Source of the DNA: Flavobacterium sp. KACC 22761
GTDB taxonomy: Bacteria; Bacteroidota; Bacteroidia; Flavobacteriales; Flavobacteriaceae
Direction: 5' to 3'
Length of the DNA stretch: 64,000 bases
Assembly (NCBI RefSeq): GCF_034058155.1
Contig: NZ_CP139148.1
Location: forward strand, 2,790,001 to 2,854,000
The position numbers were made by a program, and so were the translations under genes. Every line of letters starts with the position of its first letter. Position 1 is the stretch's first letter. This document shows positions 42,452 to 51,956 of the stretch, piece after piece. Below the pieces are notes generated by a model, which had not been told where the DNA came from, ran no database searches, and saw only the letters and a program-made list of their open reading frames with translations.

Positions 42452-44550
42452 TGAACTTTAATCAATACCGCCAAGCGATAATGCCAAAAAACTACTGGAG
42501 TAAATCTCTTTTATTTTTACTGTTTTTTCTTTTTTCATTTGCAAAAAGCAATGCTCAAGTTTTAGAGCCAGTAAAATGGACTTCGAAAATTGAAAAAAAA
42601 TCAGGAAACAATGCTGTATTAATTTTTGATGGAACAATTGAAAAAGATTGGCACATGTACTCGCAATTTACGCCAGAAGGCGGGCCCTTGGCGCTAGAAA
42701 TTGCTTTCAAAAATCAAAAAGGAAACTACGAATTAGTTGGAAAAGCTAAAGAAGGAAAAACCAGAACAGCTTTTAATGATGTTTTCGGAGTAAATGAAAC
42801 TTTCTTTGAAGGTAAAGCGCATATCGAGCAAGAAATCAAGATTATCAATCCAAATTTAAAAACAGTTGATGTCGATTTTGATTTTCAGGTTTGTAAAGAG
42901 GTTTGCATCAATTCGAATAAAAAATTCTCAATTGCGATTCCGTCGACTTTCAATATGGAAGCTGTTCCAGCAATAACAGAGGCGAAAAAGGATGAGACAA
43001 AAGTAGTGGGAATTGCGGTGGATACTATTGCAAAAGCTGGAGATACAGCAAAAGTTCAAGTAGTAAAATCAAATATTGAAGAGCCAATTTCTAAAGCTGA
43101 TATGCCTGCTCCAGCACCTGCAAGAAGTTTATGGTCTATCTTTTTCTTTGCGTTTTTAGGTGGTTTTGCGGCTTTATTTACGCCTTGCGTTTTCCCAATG
43201 ATCCCAATGACGGTAAGCTTTTTTACAAAACAAAGCAAAAGCAGAGCAAAAGGAATCAGAAATGCAATTATTTACGGATTATCAATCATCGCGATTTATG
43301 TAATTCTAGGATTGATTGTAACTAAGATATTTGGTGCTGATGCTTTAAATGCGTTATCTACCGATGTTTGGTTTAACTTAATCTTCTTTGTCATTCTAAT
43401 TATTTTTGCAACTTCGTTTTTGGGAGCTTTTGAAATTATGTTGCCGAATTCATGGGCAAACAAGGCAGATCAACAAGCTGACAAAGGTGGCTTGATTGGT
43501 ATATTGTTTATGGCTTTGGCTTTGGCAATCGTATCATTTTCATGTACAGGACCAATCGTTGGAACTTTATTAGTTGAAGCGGCATCAAATGGAGGAATTG
43601 CTCCAGTTGTTGGAATGTTAGGTTTCTCTTCTGCATTAGCACTTCCGTTTATGTTGTTTGCATTGTTTCCAGGATGGTTGAATTCATTGCCAAAATCTGG
43701 TGGCTGGTTGAATACGGTAAAAGTTGTTTTAGGATTTTTAGAATTGGCTTTAGCGTTCAAATTCTTATCAAACGCTGACTTGGTGTTGCAATTGCATTTC
43801 TTAGAAAGAGAAGTCTTCCTTGCAATTTGGATAGCCATTTTTGGAGCTTTGGCATTATATTTATTTGGAAAAATCACATTGCCTCACGACAGCCCAATTC
43901 AGCATATTTCAGTTGGAAGATTGTATTTAGGGATTATATCCTTAATATTTACTATTTATTTGATACCTGGACTTTGGGGAGCGCCACTGAAATTAATCAG
44001 TGCATTTCCACCACCACCACAATATAGCGAAAGCCCATTTGGAGTTGGAGGTTCTGGAAACTCTAGCGTGAATACTGGAGAAATAGAAGGTCTTCCTGAA
44101 GGAGCAGAATTAGGCCCGCACGGAATAATGGTTTTTCATGATTATGAGGATGGTATAGCTTATGCAAAAAAAATCAACAAACCAATTATGCTTGATTTTA
44201 CGGGTTATGCATGCGTAAATTGTCGAAAAATGGAAAATAATGTTTGGTCTGATCCTTCGGTTTTGCCAATTTTAAAAAATGAAGTGGTTTTGATTTCTCT
44301 TTATGTTGATGACAAAAGAGAGCTTCCAAAAGATGAACAATTTGTGACAAAAGCAGGGGATGAAATCATTACAGTGGGCGATAAATGGACTGATTTTATG
44401 ATTTCAAAATATAAAACGAATACACAGCCTTTATATGTACTTACTGATTTAGAAGGGAATAATTTGCATACTTCTAAACCAACAATTAGCTATGTTAGTA
44501 CGCAAGAATACTTGCAATGGCTAAAAGAAGGAATTGCGAATTTTAAATAG
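42451..44550 (+). CDS. dsbD: Thiol:disulfide interchange protein DsbD
   Basis: A 699-residue three-part protein. After a signal peptide (FLLFFLFSFAKSNAQ), the N-terminal domain has VCKEVCIN near residue 150, the disulfide pair of DsbD-alpha. Eight membrane helices (about 225-520) contain TPCVFPMIP and FSCTGPIVG, the two redox cysteines of the membrane part. The C-terminal thioredoxin-like domain has YACVNCRKM near residue 590. It moves electrons from cytoplasmic thioredoxin to periplasmic partners. The Pro/Thr/Lys-rich linker before the first helix (about 180-215) is unusual but not alarming. An in-frame ATG at 42481 is an alternative start. Confidence 0.92.
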   Translation: MNFNQYRQAIMPKNYWSKSLLFLLFFLFSFAKSNAQVLEPVKWTSKIEKKSGNNAVLIFDGTIEKDWHMYSQFTPEGGPLALEIAFKNQKGNYELVGKAKEGKTRTAFNDVFGVNETFFEGKAHIEQEIKIINPNLKTVDVDFDFQVCKEVCINSNKKFSIAIPSTFNMEAVPAITEAKKDETKVVGIAVDTIAKAGDTAKVQVVKSNIEEPISKADMPAPAPARSLWSIFFFAFLGGFAALFTPCVFPMIPMTVSFFTKQSKSRAKGIRNAIIYGLSIIAIYVILGLIVTKIFGADALNALSTDVWFNLIFFVILIIFATSFLGAFEIMLPNSWANKADQQADKGGLIGILFMALALAIVSFSCTGPIVGTLLVEAASNGGIAPVVGMLGFSSALALPFMLFALFPGWLNSLPKSGGWLNTVKVVLGFLELALAFKFLSNADLVLQLHFLEREVFLAIWIAIFGALALYLFGKITLPHDSPIQHISVGRLYLGIISLIFTIYLIPGLWGAPLKLISAFPPPPQYSESPFGVGGSGNSSVNTGEIEGLPEGAELGPHGIMVFHDYEDGIAYAKKINKPIMLDFTGYACVNCRKMENNVWSDPSVLPILKNEVVLISLYVDDKRELPKDEQFVTKAGDEIITVGDKWTDFMISKYKTNTQPLYVLTDLEGNNLHTSKPTISYVSTQEYLQWLKEGIANFK

Positions 44551-44669
44551 TTTTTTAAAGAAGAAAGAAGAAGGGGAATAGATATAGTGAATGGAAAGAA
44601 ATCTATGATCTAAAGTCTGCAATCTAAAATCTAAAATATACAAGCAAGGATTAATATTAATTCAAATGA

Positions 44670-44706
44670 AAATCCCTCTAAGTTTTAGCTTAGAGGGATT
44701 TTTTTG
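44670..44706. terminator. Bidirectional terminator between dsbD and the ammonium transporter
   Basis: AATCCCTCTAA pairs with TTAGAGGGATT over a 7-base loop, with a T run on the plus strand and an A tract on the other side; the two genes converge on it. Confidence 0.8.
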
Positions 44707-44732
44707 TAAAGGCAAAAAGAGACAATTAATTA

Positions 44733-46058
44733 TTATAAGTACTCTCCGTGTTGAGAGATGTCTAATCCTAATTCTTCTTTTTCTTCAGTAACTCTTAGTG
44801 GAGTGATTTTATTTACAATGAAAAATAAAACATAAGAGCTTACAAAAGCAAATATTGATACAAGTACTAAAGCTTTCAATTGCGTTAAGAACAATGTTGC
44901 ATCTCCAAAAATTAATCCTTCGTGGTCACCAACAATTGAGTTTACACTTTTAGAAGCAAAAACTCCAGTCAATAACATTCCAACCATTCCACCAACACCG
45001 TGGCAAGCGAAAACGTCAAGAGCATCGTCAATTTTTCCTTTAGGGAATTTGCTCACTACAATATTACTGATTACCGCAGCGATGATACCAATTGCTAAAG
45101 CGTGAGGAATGCTTACAAAACCAGCAGCAGGAGTGATGGCAACCAAACCTACAACTGCTCCAATACAAGCTCCCATCGCAGATAATTTGTGTCCTAAAAT
45201 TTTGTCAAGGAAAACCCAAGCCATAGCAGCAGAAGCAGCCGCGATTGTTGTAGTTCCTAAAGCTTGAGAAGCAAGACTACCAGCTCCAGCAGCAGAACCT
45301 GCGTTGAAACCAAACCATCCGAACCATAATAAACCTGTACCTAATAATACATAAGTAATTCTAGCAGGGTTTACTTTTTGAACTTTACGTTTTCCTAAGA
45401 AAATTGCACCAGCCAAAGCAGCCCATCCAGCACTCATGTGTACTACTGTACCACCAGCAAAGTCAAGAACTCCCCATTTGAAGAATATTCCGTCAGGATG
45501 CCAAGTCATGTGGCATAATGGAGCATATATGAATAAGATAAATAAAACCATGAATAGCAAGTAAGCCCAGAAACGTACACGCTCTGCAAAAGCTCCTGTA
45601 ATTAATGCTGGAGTAATGATTGCGAATTTTGCTTGAAATAAAGCAAAAAGAATCATCGGGATTGTTGGAGCTAATTCCCACGCTGTGTTTGCGCTTACTC
45701 CCTGGAAAAATATATTTGAAGAAGGATCTCCAATGAAACCGCCTATAGTTGGACCAAAACATAATCCGAAACCAATTACTACCCAAAGAACTGTAACAAT
45801 TACCATTGCCATGAAACTTTGAAGCATTGTGCTGATTACGTTTTTCTTGCCTACCATACCTCCGTAGAAAAATCCTAATCCAGGAGTCATTAATAATACA
45901 AATGCCGTAGCAACAACCATCCATGCTGTATCACCCGTGTCTAATTTTAATTCAACAACATGAGCGCCTAATGTTTTTGATTCAGTAACAAATGAGATAG
46001 AAAAAATAGATAGTAACAAAATCGTGATGAGGATCACACTTAAAATAATTTTTCGCAT
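44733..46058 (-). CDS. Ammonium transporter (Amt family)
   Basis: A 441-residue channel with about 11 helices plus an N-terminal signal-like segment (SVILITILLLSIFSISF). The family hallmarks FVLLMTPGLGFFYGGMVGKKN near residue 54 and DFAGGTVVHMSAGWAALAGA near 200 are present. It conducts NH4+/NH3 in the inner membrane. A glnK/glnB regulator gene, often next to amt, is not adjacent here. Confidence 0.93.
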   Translation of the reverse strand: MRKIILSVILITILLLSIFSISFVTESKTLGAHVVELKLDTGDTAWMVVATAFVLLMTPGLGFFYGGMVGKKNVISTMLQSFMAMVIVTVLWVVIGFGLCFGPTIGGFIGDPSSNIFFQGVSANTAWELAPTIPMILFALFQAKFAIITPALITGAFAERVRFWAYLLFMVLFILFIYAPLCHMTWHPDGIFFKWGVLDFAGGTVVHMSAGWAALAGAIFLGKRKVQKVNPARITYVLLGTGLLWFGWFGFNAGSAAGAGSLASQALGTTTIAAASAAMAWVFLDKILGHKLSAMGACIGAVVGLVAITPAAGFVSIPHALAIGIIAAVISNIVVSKFPKGKIDDALDVFACHGVGGMVGMLLTGVFASKSVNSIVGDHEGLIFGDATLFLTQLKALVLVSIFAFVSSYVLFFIVNKITPLRVTEEKEELGLDISQHGEYL

Positions 46059-46398
46059 AGTTATTTAGTTTTAAATTTTTTATAAAAGTATAAAATCATT
46101 CGACACCCCTATAAAAAATAGAGTCTATTGTTTGATTTTTGTTAATTTTAAAATTTGACCCCCTAAATTTTGCGTGTATATCTTAAAAAAGACTTAAATT
46201 TTACAATTTATTAATCTTGAAATGGGTAAAAAGTAGCATTTATGCAAATTCTTATAAAAAAAAGATACTATTATTCTTAAAATAATGATTTTTTCTACTC
46301 AAATCATTCAATGTGCCGCTTGAATTGTTTTGTTTTAAATAAAAAGGCATCAAATGAATATTTCAAATGATGCCTTTTTGGACTAAAAAAAAATCGTA
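46059..46398. other. Intergenic region upstream of the ammonium transporter
   Basis: A 340-bp AT-rich gap between the amt gene start and the end of the next minus-strand gene. It contains one terminator and no recognisable gene. I looked for a sigma-54-type element for nitrogen control and found none. Confidence 0.5.
46341..46379 (-). terminator. Terminator of the amidohydrolase operon
   Basis: AAAAAGGCATCA pairs with TGATGCCTTTTT over a 15-base loop; on the minus strand it follows the stop codon at 46399 by about 20 bp. Confidence 0.8.
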
Positions 46399-47706
46399 TT
46401 ATTTCTGACCGAATTTTTCTTTGAATTTTCTGTTCAATTTATTTTGGAAAGTATCTAAATTGATATTTCTTCCTTGAATGAAAGCCGTTGTCAACTTGTT
46501 TGTACGCATATCTAATGCATCACCTTCAGAGATGAATAAAGTTGCATCTTTACCCGTTTCTAAAGTACCGCAAGTTGCGTCAATACCTAATAATTTTGCC
46601 GTATTTAAAGTGATTAACTGTACAGCGATTTCTTTGTCTAAACCAAAAGCGGCGCAAGTTCCTGCTAAAAAAGGCAAGTTTCTAACACTCATACGTTCGT
46701 GATCACCACTGTTTTCTAATCCTACAACAATTCCTTTATCAGTAAGCATTTTTGCCATTTTATAAGGCAAGTTGACATCTTGATCAGCGCTTGTAGGCAT
46801 ATCGTGTACACGTCTTAAAAGAACTCCAACATTATATTTTAATAGTTGAGCAGTTGCTTTATAAGCTTCAAATCCGCCAATAATCACAATTTTTTTTATT
46901 TGATTATCTGCAGCTAATTGAATGGCATCTACAATTTGCTTTTCTTCATCAGCATGAATATAAAGTGTCTGAGTTCCGTCAAACAATCCTTTTGTAGCTT
47001 CTAGAACAATATTTCTTTCTTTTGGAGTTGTTTGATTATACGCTTTTGCATTAATCAAGAATGCATTTATTTCTTCAGACTGTTTTGCATAATCTTTGTT
47101 TGGCTCAATAACTCCAGGCTCAAACCAAGATCCTGATCTTTTGAAACTTGATGGAAAGTTTAAATGAATTCCGTCATTTTCTTTTAAAATAGCATCTTTC
47201 CAGCTCCAAGCATCTAATTGCACGATTGATGAAGTTCCAGAAATTGTTCCACCGCGTGGCGTAACCTGAGCAATTAAAATTCCGTTAGGACGAACGGTTT
47301 CGACTACTTTTGATTCTGAATTATACGCAACAATACTTCTCACATTCGGATTAAAAGTTCCAATTTCTTCCTCATCATCAGATGCTTTTACAGCATCAAT
47401 TTCTACTAAACCTAAAGTCGCGTTTGACGCAATAAAACCTGGATAAACGTGTTTTCCGGTTGCGTCGATTGTGGTGTCATATGCATCAGCGGCAAGTCTG
47501 ATAGTGGTTGCATCGGCTACTAAAGTCAGTTTTCCATCTTTAAATCCGATTGCGCTATTTTGAATCACTTTTCCGTTCCCCAAGTGCGCAGTAGCATTTA
47601 AAATCAAAACCGATTTTGATTGCTTTGGTGCTGGAATTTGCTGTGCATTTAGTTGTACAGAAGCACAAAATAATAACAGCAATTTATATATGTTTTTATT
47701 TATCAT
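46399..47706 (-). CDS. Secreted amidohydrolase-like protein lacking the HxH metal motif
   Basis: A 435-residue protein with a signal peptide (KLLLLFCASVQLNAQQ); the start at ATG 47706 fits that better than 47724. The fold is amidohydrolase: KHVYPGFIASNATLGLVEID near residue 87, DVNLPYKMAKML, LNTAKLLGIDATCGTLETGKDAT. In active relatives PGFID is followed by HxH; here the segment reads IASNATLG, so the first metal site appears lost. The larger neighbour has an intact DEHSHI in its C-terminal half, and they may work as a pair. Substrate unknown. Confidence 0.78.
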   Translation of the reverse strand: MINKNIYKLLLLFCASVQLNAQQIPAPKQSKSVLILNATAHLGNGKVIQNSAIGFKDGKLTLVADATTIRLAADAYDTTIDATGKHVYPGFIASNATLGLVEIDAVKASDDEEEIGTFNPNVRSIVAYNSESKVVETVRPNGILIAQVTPRGGTISGTSSIVQLDAWSWKDAILKENDGIHLNFPSSFKRSGSWFEPGVIEPNKDYAKQSEEINAFLINAKAYNQTTPKERNIVLEATKGLFDGTQTLYIHADEEKQIVDAIQLAADNQIKKIVIIGGFEAYKATAQLLKYNVGVLLRRVHDMPTSADQDVNLPYKMAKMLTDKGIVVGLENSGDHERMSVRNLPFLAGTCAAFGLDKEIAVQLITLNTAKLLGIDATCGTLETGKDATLFISEGDALDMRTNKLTTAFIQGRNINLDTFQNKLNRKFKEKFGQK

Positions 47707-47743
47707 GTTGTCTCTTTTTATCATTATGAATTTTCTAAAGCTC

Positions 47744-50743
47744 TTATAACTGTTCTAAAGTATCACAGTGATATTCTCTTTTCTCTTTTCTTGTTGGCGC
47801 CTGCGTGCTGTTTCCTTTGTTTTTTTCTTGCAGCATTTGTCCAATCAATTCGTTTCTTTCTTTAGTGATGGCTAATTGTTTTTGAGCATCTTTTTCGATA
47901 TCAAAATAAACTACACCTTCAATAATTGTTTTTTCTGCTTTAGCATAAATAGACAATGGATTTTCGCTCCATAAAACAACATCGGCATCTTTGCCCACTT
48001 TCAAACTTCCTACTTTATCATCAATATGTAATAATTTTGCAGGGTTTAAAGTCACAAATTTCCAAGCATCTTCTTCAGATACATTTCCGTATTTTACAGC
48101 TTTTGCCGCTTCTTGATTTAATCTTCTTGACATTTCAGCATCATCAGAGTTGTAAGCAACGACTAAACCTTCATTATGCATAATTGGTCCGTTGTACGGA
48201 ATTGCATCATTAACCTCAAATTTATAAGCCCACCAGTCAGAGAAAGTAGAAGCTCCAACTCCGTGTTCTTTCATTTTGTCAGCCACTTTGTAACCTTCTA
48301 AAATGTGAGTGAAAGTATTTACTCTGAAATTGAATTTTTCAGCAACATTCATCAGCATCAAAATTTCTGATTCTACATAAGAGTGACAAGTAATGAAACG
48401 CTCTTTGTTTAAAATTTCAGCAAGAGTTTGTAATTCTAAGTCCACTCTTGGCGCTTTTCCTTTTTTATTTCCAGCATTGAATTTTTTCCAGTTTTCGTCG
48501 TATTCTTTAGCCAATTGGAAATAATCTGTGAAAACTTGTTCAACTCCCATTCTTGTTTGAGGGAAACGCGTTGGATTATCAATTCCCCAGTTCGCTTGTT
48601 TTACGTTTTCACCCAAAGCAAATTTGATGAATTTAGGTTGGTTTTTATACAACATATCTTCTGCTGCAGAACCCCATTTCCATTTTACAATTGCAGATCT
48701 TCCGCCAATTGGATTTGCAGATCCGTGCAATAATTGTGAAATTGTAACACCACCAGCTAAATCTCTATAAATATTAATGTCTTCAGAGTTTACAACATCC
48801 TGAATGGTAACTTCGGCAGTCGAGTTGTGTCCGCTTTCGTTTACACCTTTAGAAATCGCAATATGCGAGTGCTCGTCAATAATACCGCTTGTGATATGTT
48901 TTCCTTTTGCATCAATTACAGTTGCAGATGCATCAGAAAGGTTTTTGCCTACCGCAGCGATTTTTCCGTTTTTGATCAAAACATCTGTTTCAGTCAAAAT
49001 CCCTTCTTTTTCATTCGTCCAAACTGTAGCATTTTTGAATAATAAAGTTTGAGCCGTTTGTTTTTTAGTATCACCAAAAGCAACGTTTGGATACGTTACT
49101 GGCATTACATGATTTGGTTTTTCTGGCTTAATAGTATCTTTAACCGCCACAAACGGACTTGTTTTTACTGCGTTCCAAACCAATTCATCTCCGTTTGCCA
49201 AAACCGCTTTTCCAGAAAGTGCATCTGTTTTTTCAACAAATCCAGTTAAACGAGCAAAGTTTGATTTAATAGTATCTGCAGGTTTGATCACAAGTGAAAC
49301 CCAGTTTTTTGCAATAGAAAAAGTGCTTTTTACTTTTTTAGCATCAGCAGTTGTGATTTCTGATTTTTGGGCATCAGCCGTTCCGTCGATTTTCCATTTA
49401 TAAGTATCTTTTCCAACAGTCAAGTCATAATTGCCGCGAATGTCTTTTGCGTTGATATCATTCACGATATATTTGCTTCCTTGAACCCAGTTTTCATACA
49501 AAACTGTTTTTTCGTCAAAAATTTCACCCGAAGTAATGATGAAATTGGCAAAACTTCCTGCTTTCAAACTTCCAACTTCGTCACTTTTTCCTAGGATCGC
49601 CGCAGGAATTGTGGTTAACGCTTCTAAAGCTTTTGTTTTATCAAAACCATATTTTATTGCTTTTAATAAATTAGGTTTAAAATCTTCAATTTTTTTCAAT
49701 TTGTCTGTTGTCAAAGCAAAAACAACTCCGTTTTCTGAAAGCACTTTTAAGTTTGTTGGCGCCTGATTCCAGAAACGCATATCAGCCAATTCAATTTGGT
49801 TTGACAAATATGGATTCGAAACATCATAAGCATCTGGGAAACTGATTGGAATAATGAATTTTGCGTTCGTTGCTTTGATTTCTTCGATTCGTTCAAATTC
49901 GTTTCCGCTTCCTTTCAAAACGTAGTTTAGGCCAAATTCTTTTGCAATTTTTGAAGCTCTTAAACTGTTTAATTTGTCTTCTGTTGCAAAAATCTGAACC
50001 AGTTTTTCATTGCTAGCCAAAGCTTCTAAAGACAAATCTTTGGTTTCAGAATTTCCTTTTTTGTACCAATCTAAATCCAAATACATTTGGCGTAATAAAG
50101 CCATCATACCCATCAAAGAGCTTGGATATGCTTGATTTGTCAAAGCACTTTTTGTAAAAGCGAAGTGATTTGTTAGTTTGTTAGAAATGATTTGTTTGCT
50201 GTTGTCTTCATTATTAAGAGCAACTAAAGCTCCAGTTCCTTGCGCGATTCCGTCAAGGGTGTGAGTTCCAACAACTCCAAAACCGGCTTTCAAAAATTCT
50301 TCCGCTTTTGGTTGGTCATACTTGAAAGTTTCATAACCGTTTACTTCAGGTCTAACGCTTTCGTTCCAGTAATAACCAGTTCTTTTTGTATCATAAATCT
50401 GGTTGCGGTTGCGTCCCGGAGGTAAGTTTGATTTTGGTTTTTCGATTCCAAAATTAGTATATACATCAATAAATGATGGGTAAATTGTTTTTCCTGCCAG
50501 ATCAATTGTGATACTGTTTTTAGGAATTGCAATTGAAGTTCCAACAGAAACTACTTTTCCGTCTTGGATCAGCAATGTTCCCTTTTCAATTTTTTGAGTT
50601 GGTGTAACATAAATAGTGGCGTTTGTAAAAACCGTGTAATTTTTACTTTTGTTGTGCACACTTTCATTAACAGGGAAATAGTCTTGAGCATACGTTTTTG
50701 TTAAAAAAACGCTCAAAAAGAGTAGTAGTAGGGCTTTTTTCAT
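47744..50743 (-). CDS. Large secreted protein with two amidohydrolase-like domains
   Basis: A 999-residue protein with a signal peptide (LLLLFLSVFLTKTYAQ). Residues about 25-430 form a first amidohydrolase-like domain in which YPSFIDVYTNFG replaces the usual H-x-H motif. After a spacer (about 430-575), a second domain begins with FKNATVWTN and ITSGIIDEHSHIA near 645, keeps HILEG and ends with LKVGKDADVVLWSENPLS. The second domain looks complete; the first may be structural. It is the first gene of a pair, 19 bp before the 435-residue protein. The substrate is unknown; imidazolonepropionase-like or peptidase-like activity is possible. Confidence 0.8.
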   Translation of the reverse strand: MKKALLLLFLSVFLTKTYAQDYFPVNESVHNKSKNYTVFTNATIYVTPTQKIEKGTLLIQDGKVVSVGTSIAIPKNSITIDLAGKTIYPSFIDVYTNFGIEKPKSNLPPGRNRNQIYDTKRTGYYWNESVRPEVNGYETFKYDQPKAEEFLKAGFGVVGTHTLDGIAQGTGALVALNNEDNSKQIISNKLTNHFAFTKSALTNQAYPSSLMGMMALLRQMYLDLDWYKKGNSETKDLSLEALASNEKLVQIFATEDKLNSLRASKIAKEFGLNYVLKGSGNEFERIEEIKATNAKFIIPISFPDAYDVSNPYLSNQIELADMRFWNQAPTNLKVLSENGVVFALTTDKLKKIEDFKPNLLKAIKYGFDKTKALEALTTIPAAILGKSDEVGSLKAGSFANFIITSGEIFDEKTVLYENWVQGSKYIVNDINAKDIRGNYDLTVGKDTYKWKIDGTADAQKSEITTADAKKVKSTFSIAKNWVSLVIKPADTIKSNFARLTGFVEKTDALSGKAVLANGDELVWNAVKTSPFVAVKDTIKPEKPNHVMPVTYPNVAFGDTKKQTAQTLLFKNATVWTNEKEGILTETDVLIKNGKIAAVGKNLSDASATVIDAKGKHITSGIIDEHSHIAISKGVNESGHNSTAEVTIQDVVNSEDINIYRDLAGGVTISQLLHGSANPIGGRSAIVKWKWGSAAEDMLYKNQPKFIKFALGENVKQANWGIDNPTRFPQTRMGVEQVFTDYFQLAKEYDENWKKFNAGNKKGKAPRVDLELQTLAEILNKERFITCHSYVESEILMLMNVAEKFNFRVNTFTHILEGYKVADKMKEHGVGASTFSDWWAYKFEVNDAIPYNGPIMHNEGLVVAYNSDDAEMSRRLNQEAAKAVKYGNVSEEDAWKFVTLNPAKLLHIDDKVGSLKVGKDADVVLWSENPLSIYAKAEKTIIEGVVYFDIEKDAQKQLAITKERNELIGQMLQEKNKGNSTQAPTRKEKREYHCDTLEQL

Positions 50744-50874
50744 ATGGTATTAGCTAATTTGTTGCTAAAAATATGAAAATATGTTAGATAAGTTTTAATT
50801 TTCCAAAATGTTTTTTCTCTATTTTAGATAAGGATTATGGTAAAACGCTGATGTATAGTGTATATAGGACATTT

Positions 50875-51852
50875 ATGAAAAATTCACAAAAAATAAAATG
50901 GGGAATAATTGGCTTGGGAAATATAGCCAATCAATTTGCTTCGGATTTGCTTTTGCTGGAAGATGCTGAATTGACAGCAGTTGCTTCTAGAGATTTGGCC
51001 AAAGCCAATGATTTTGCCCAAAAATTCAATTGCTCAAAAACATATGATTCTTATGAAGCACTTTTTGCCGATGAAGAAGTTGAAATTATTTACATAGCTA
51101 CACCGCACAATTCTCATGCAGAATTGTCTATTAACGCCTTAGAAAATGGAAAACATGTTTTATGCGAAAAACCGATGGCGCTTTCGTATTCAGATGCAAT
51201 CCGAATGATTGAAGCTTCAAAAAAGAATAATAAGTTTTTTATGGAAGCATTTTGGACACGATTTAATCCGTCAGTAAAAGAAGTTTTGCAACAAGTAAAA
51301 AATGGAGCAATTGGCGATGTGAAATACATCAATGCCGATTTTGCTTTCCGCGGAAGCGAGACAGAAAATCAAAGACTTTTTGACAAGAATCTTGGCGGAG
51401 GTGCTTTGTTTGATATTGGCGTTTATCCTTTATTTCTGTCCTATATACTATTAGGTATGCCAAAAGAAATTATTTCAAAAGCGATAAAACATAAAAACAA
51501 TATTGATTTGCAGACTTCAATGATTTTGCAATATGAATCGGCACAATCGATTTTGCATGCTTCTATAGTTTCAGATTCTGATATGACAGCAACTATTGGC
51601 GGAAGCAAAGGAAGAATAGAGCTCAATTCACCTTGGTTTGTTGCCGATGGTTATTCTTTATTTATTGAAGAAGAAAAAGAAGCTGTGATCAGTTTTCCGG
51701 TTTTAGGAAAAGGATATTCTCATGAAATTATGGAATGTCATCATTGTATTCGAAATGGCCAAATTGAAAGCAAACTTTGGGCGCATGAGAATAGTTTAGA
51801 TTTGAGTAAGATTGTAGAGGAGATTAAAACTCAGATTAAATTGCGCTTTTAG
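50875..51852 (+). CDS. Gfo/Idh/MocA family oxidoreductase, cytoplasmic
   Basis: A 325-residue enzyme. The Rossmann motif GIIGLGNIANQF lies at residues 10-21, IYIATPHNSHAELS near 72 and VLCEKPMALS near 98. FMEAFWTRFNPSV near 125 places it with trans-1,2-dihydrobenzene-1,2-diol dehydrogenase or sugar-type dehydrogenases. No signal peptide, unlike the homologue at 27774-28931. The earlier ATG at 50851 is less likely as start. Monocistronic and convergent with the next gene. Substrate unknown. Confidence 0.85.
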   Translation: MKNSQKIKWGIIGLGNIANQFASDLLLLEDAELTAVASRDLAKANDFAQKFNCSKTYDSYEALFADEEVEIIYIATPHNSHAELSINALENGKHVLCEKPMALSYSDAIRMIEASKKNNKFFMEAFWTRFNPSVKEVLQQVKNGAIGDVKYINADFAFRGSETENQRLFDKNLGGGALFDIGVYPLFLSYILLGMPKEIISKAIKHKNNIDLQTSMILQYESAQSILHASIVSDSDMTATIGGSKGRIELNSPWFVADGYSLFIEEEKEAVISFPVLGKGYSHEIMECHHCIRNGQIESKLWAHENSLDLSKIVEEIKTQIKLRF

Positions 51853-51907
51853 TTTAGTTTTTAATAATTTTTTAAAATACAGAAATTATTACAAAACAGT
51901 TTGTAGA

Positions 51908-51938
51908 ATAAAAGCTTTCCTTTTGGAAAGCTTTTAAT
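51908..51938. terminator. Terminator between convergent genes
   Basis: AAAAGCTTTCC pairs with GGAAAGCTTTT over a 4-base loop with a short T run, about 55 bp after the oxidoreductase stop. It can serve both strands. Confidence 0.7.
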
Positions 51939-51956
51939 ATTTAAGTATTACTTTTT

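Noticed and set aside
46059..46398. Sigma-54 promoter for the ammonium transporter
   Set aside because: No TGGCAC-N5-TTGCA-like pair was found on the minus strand.
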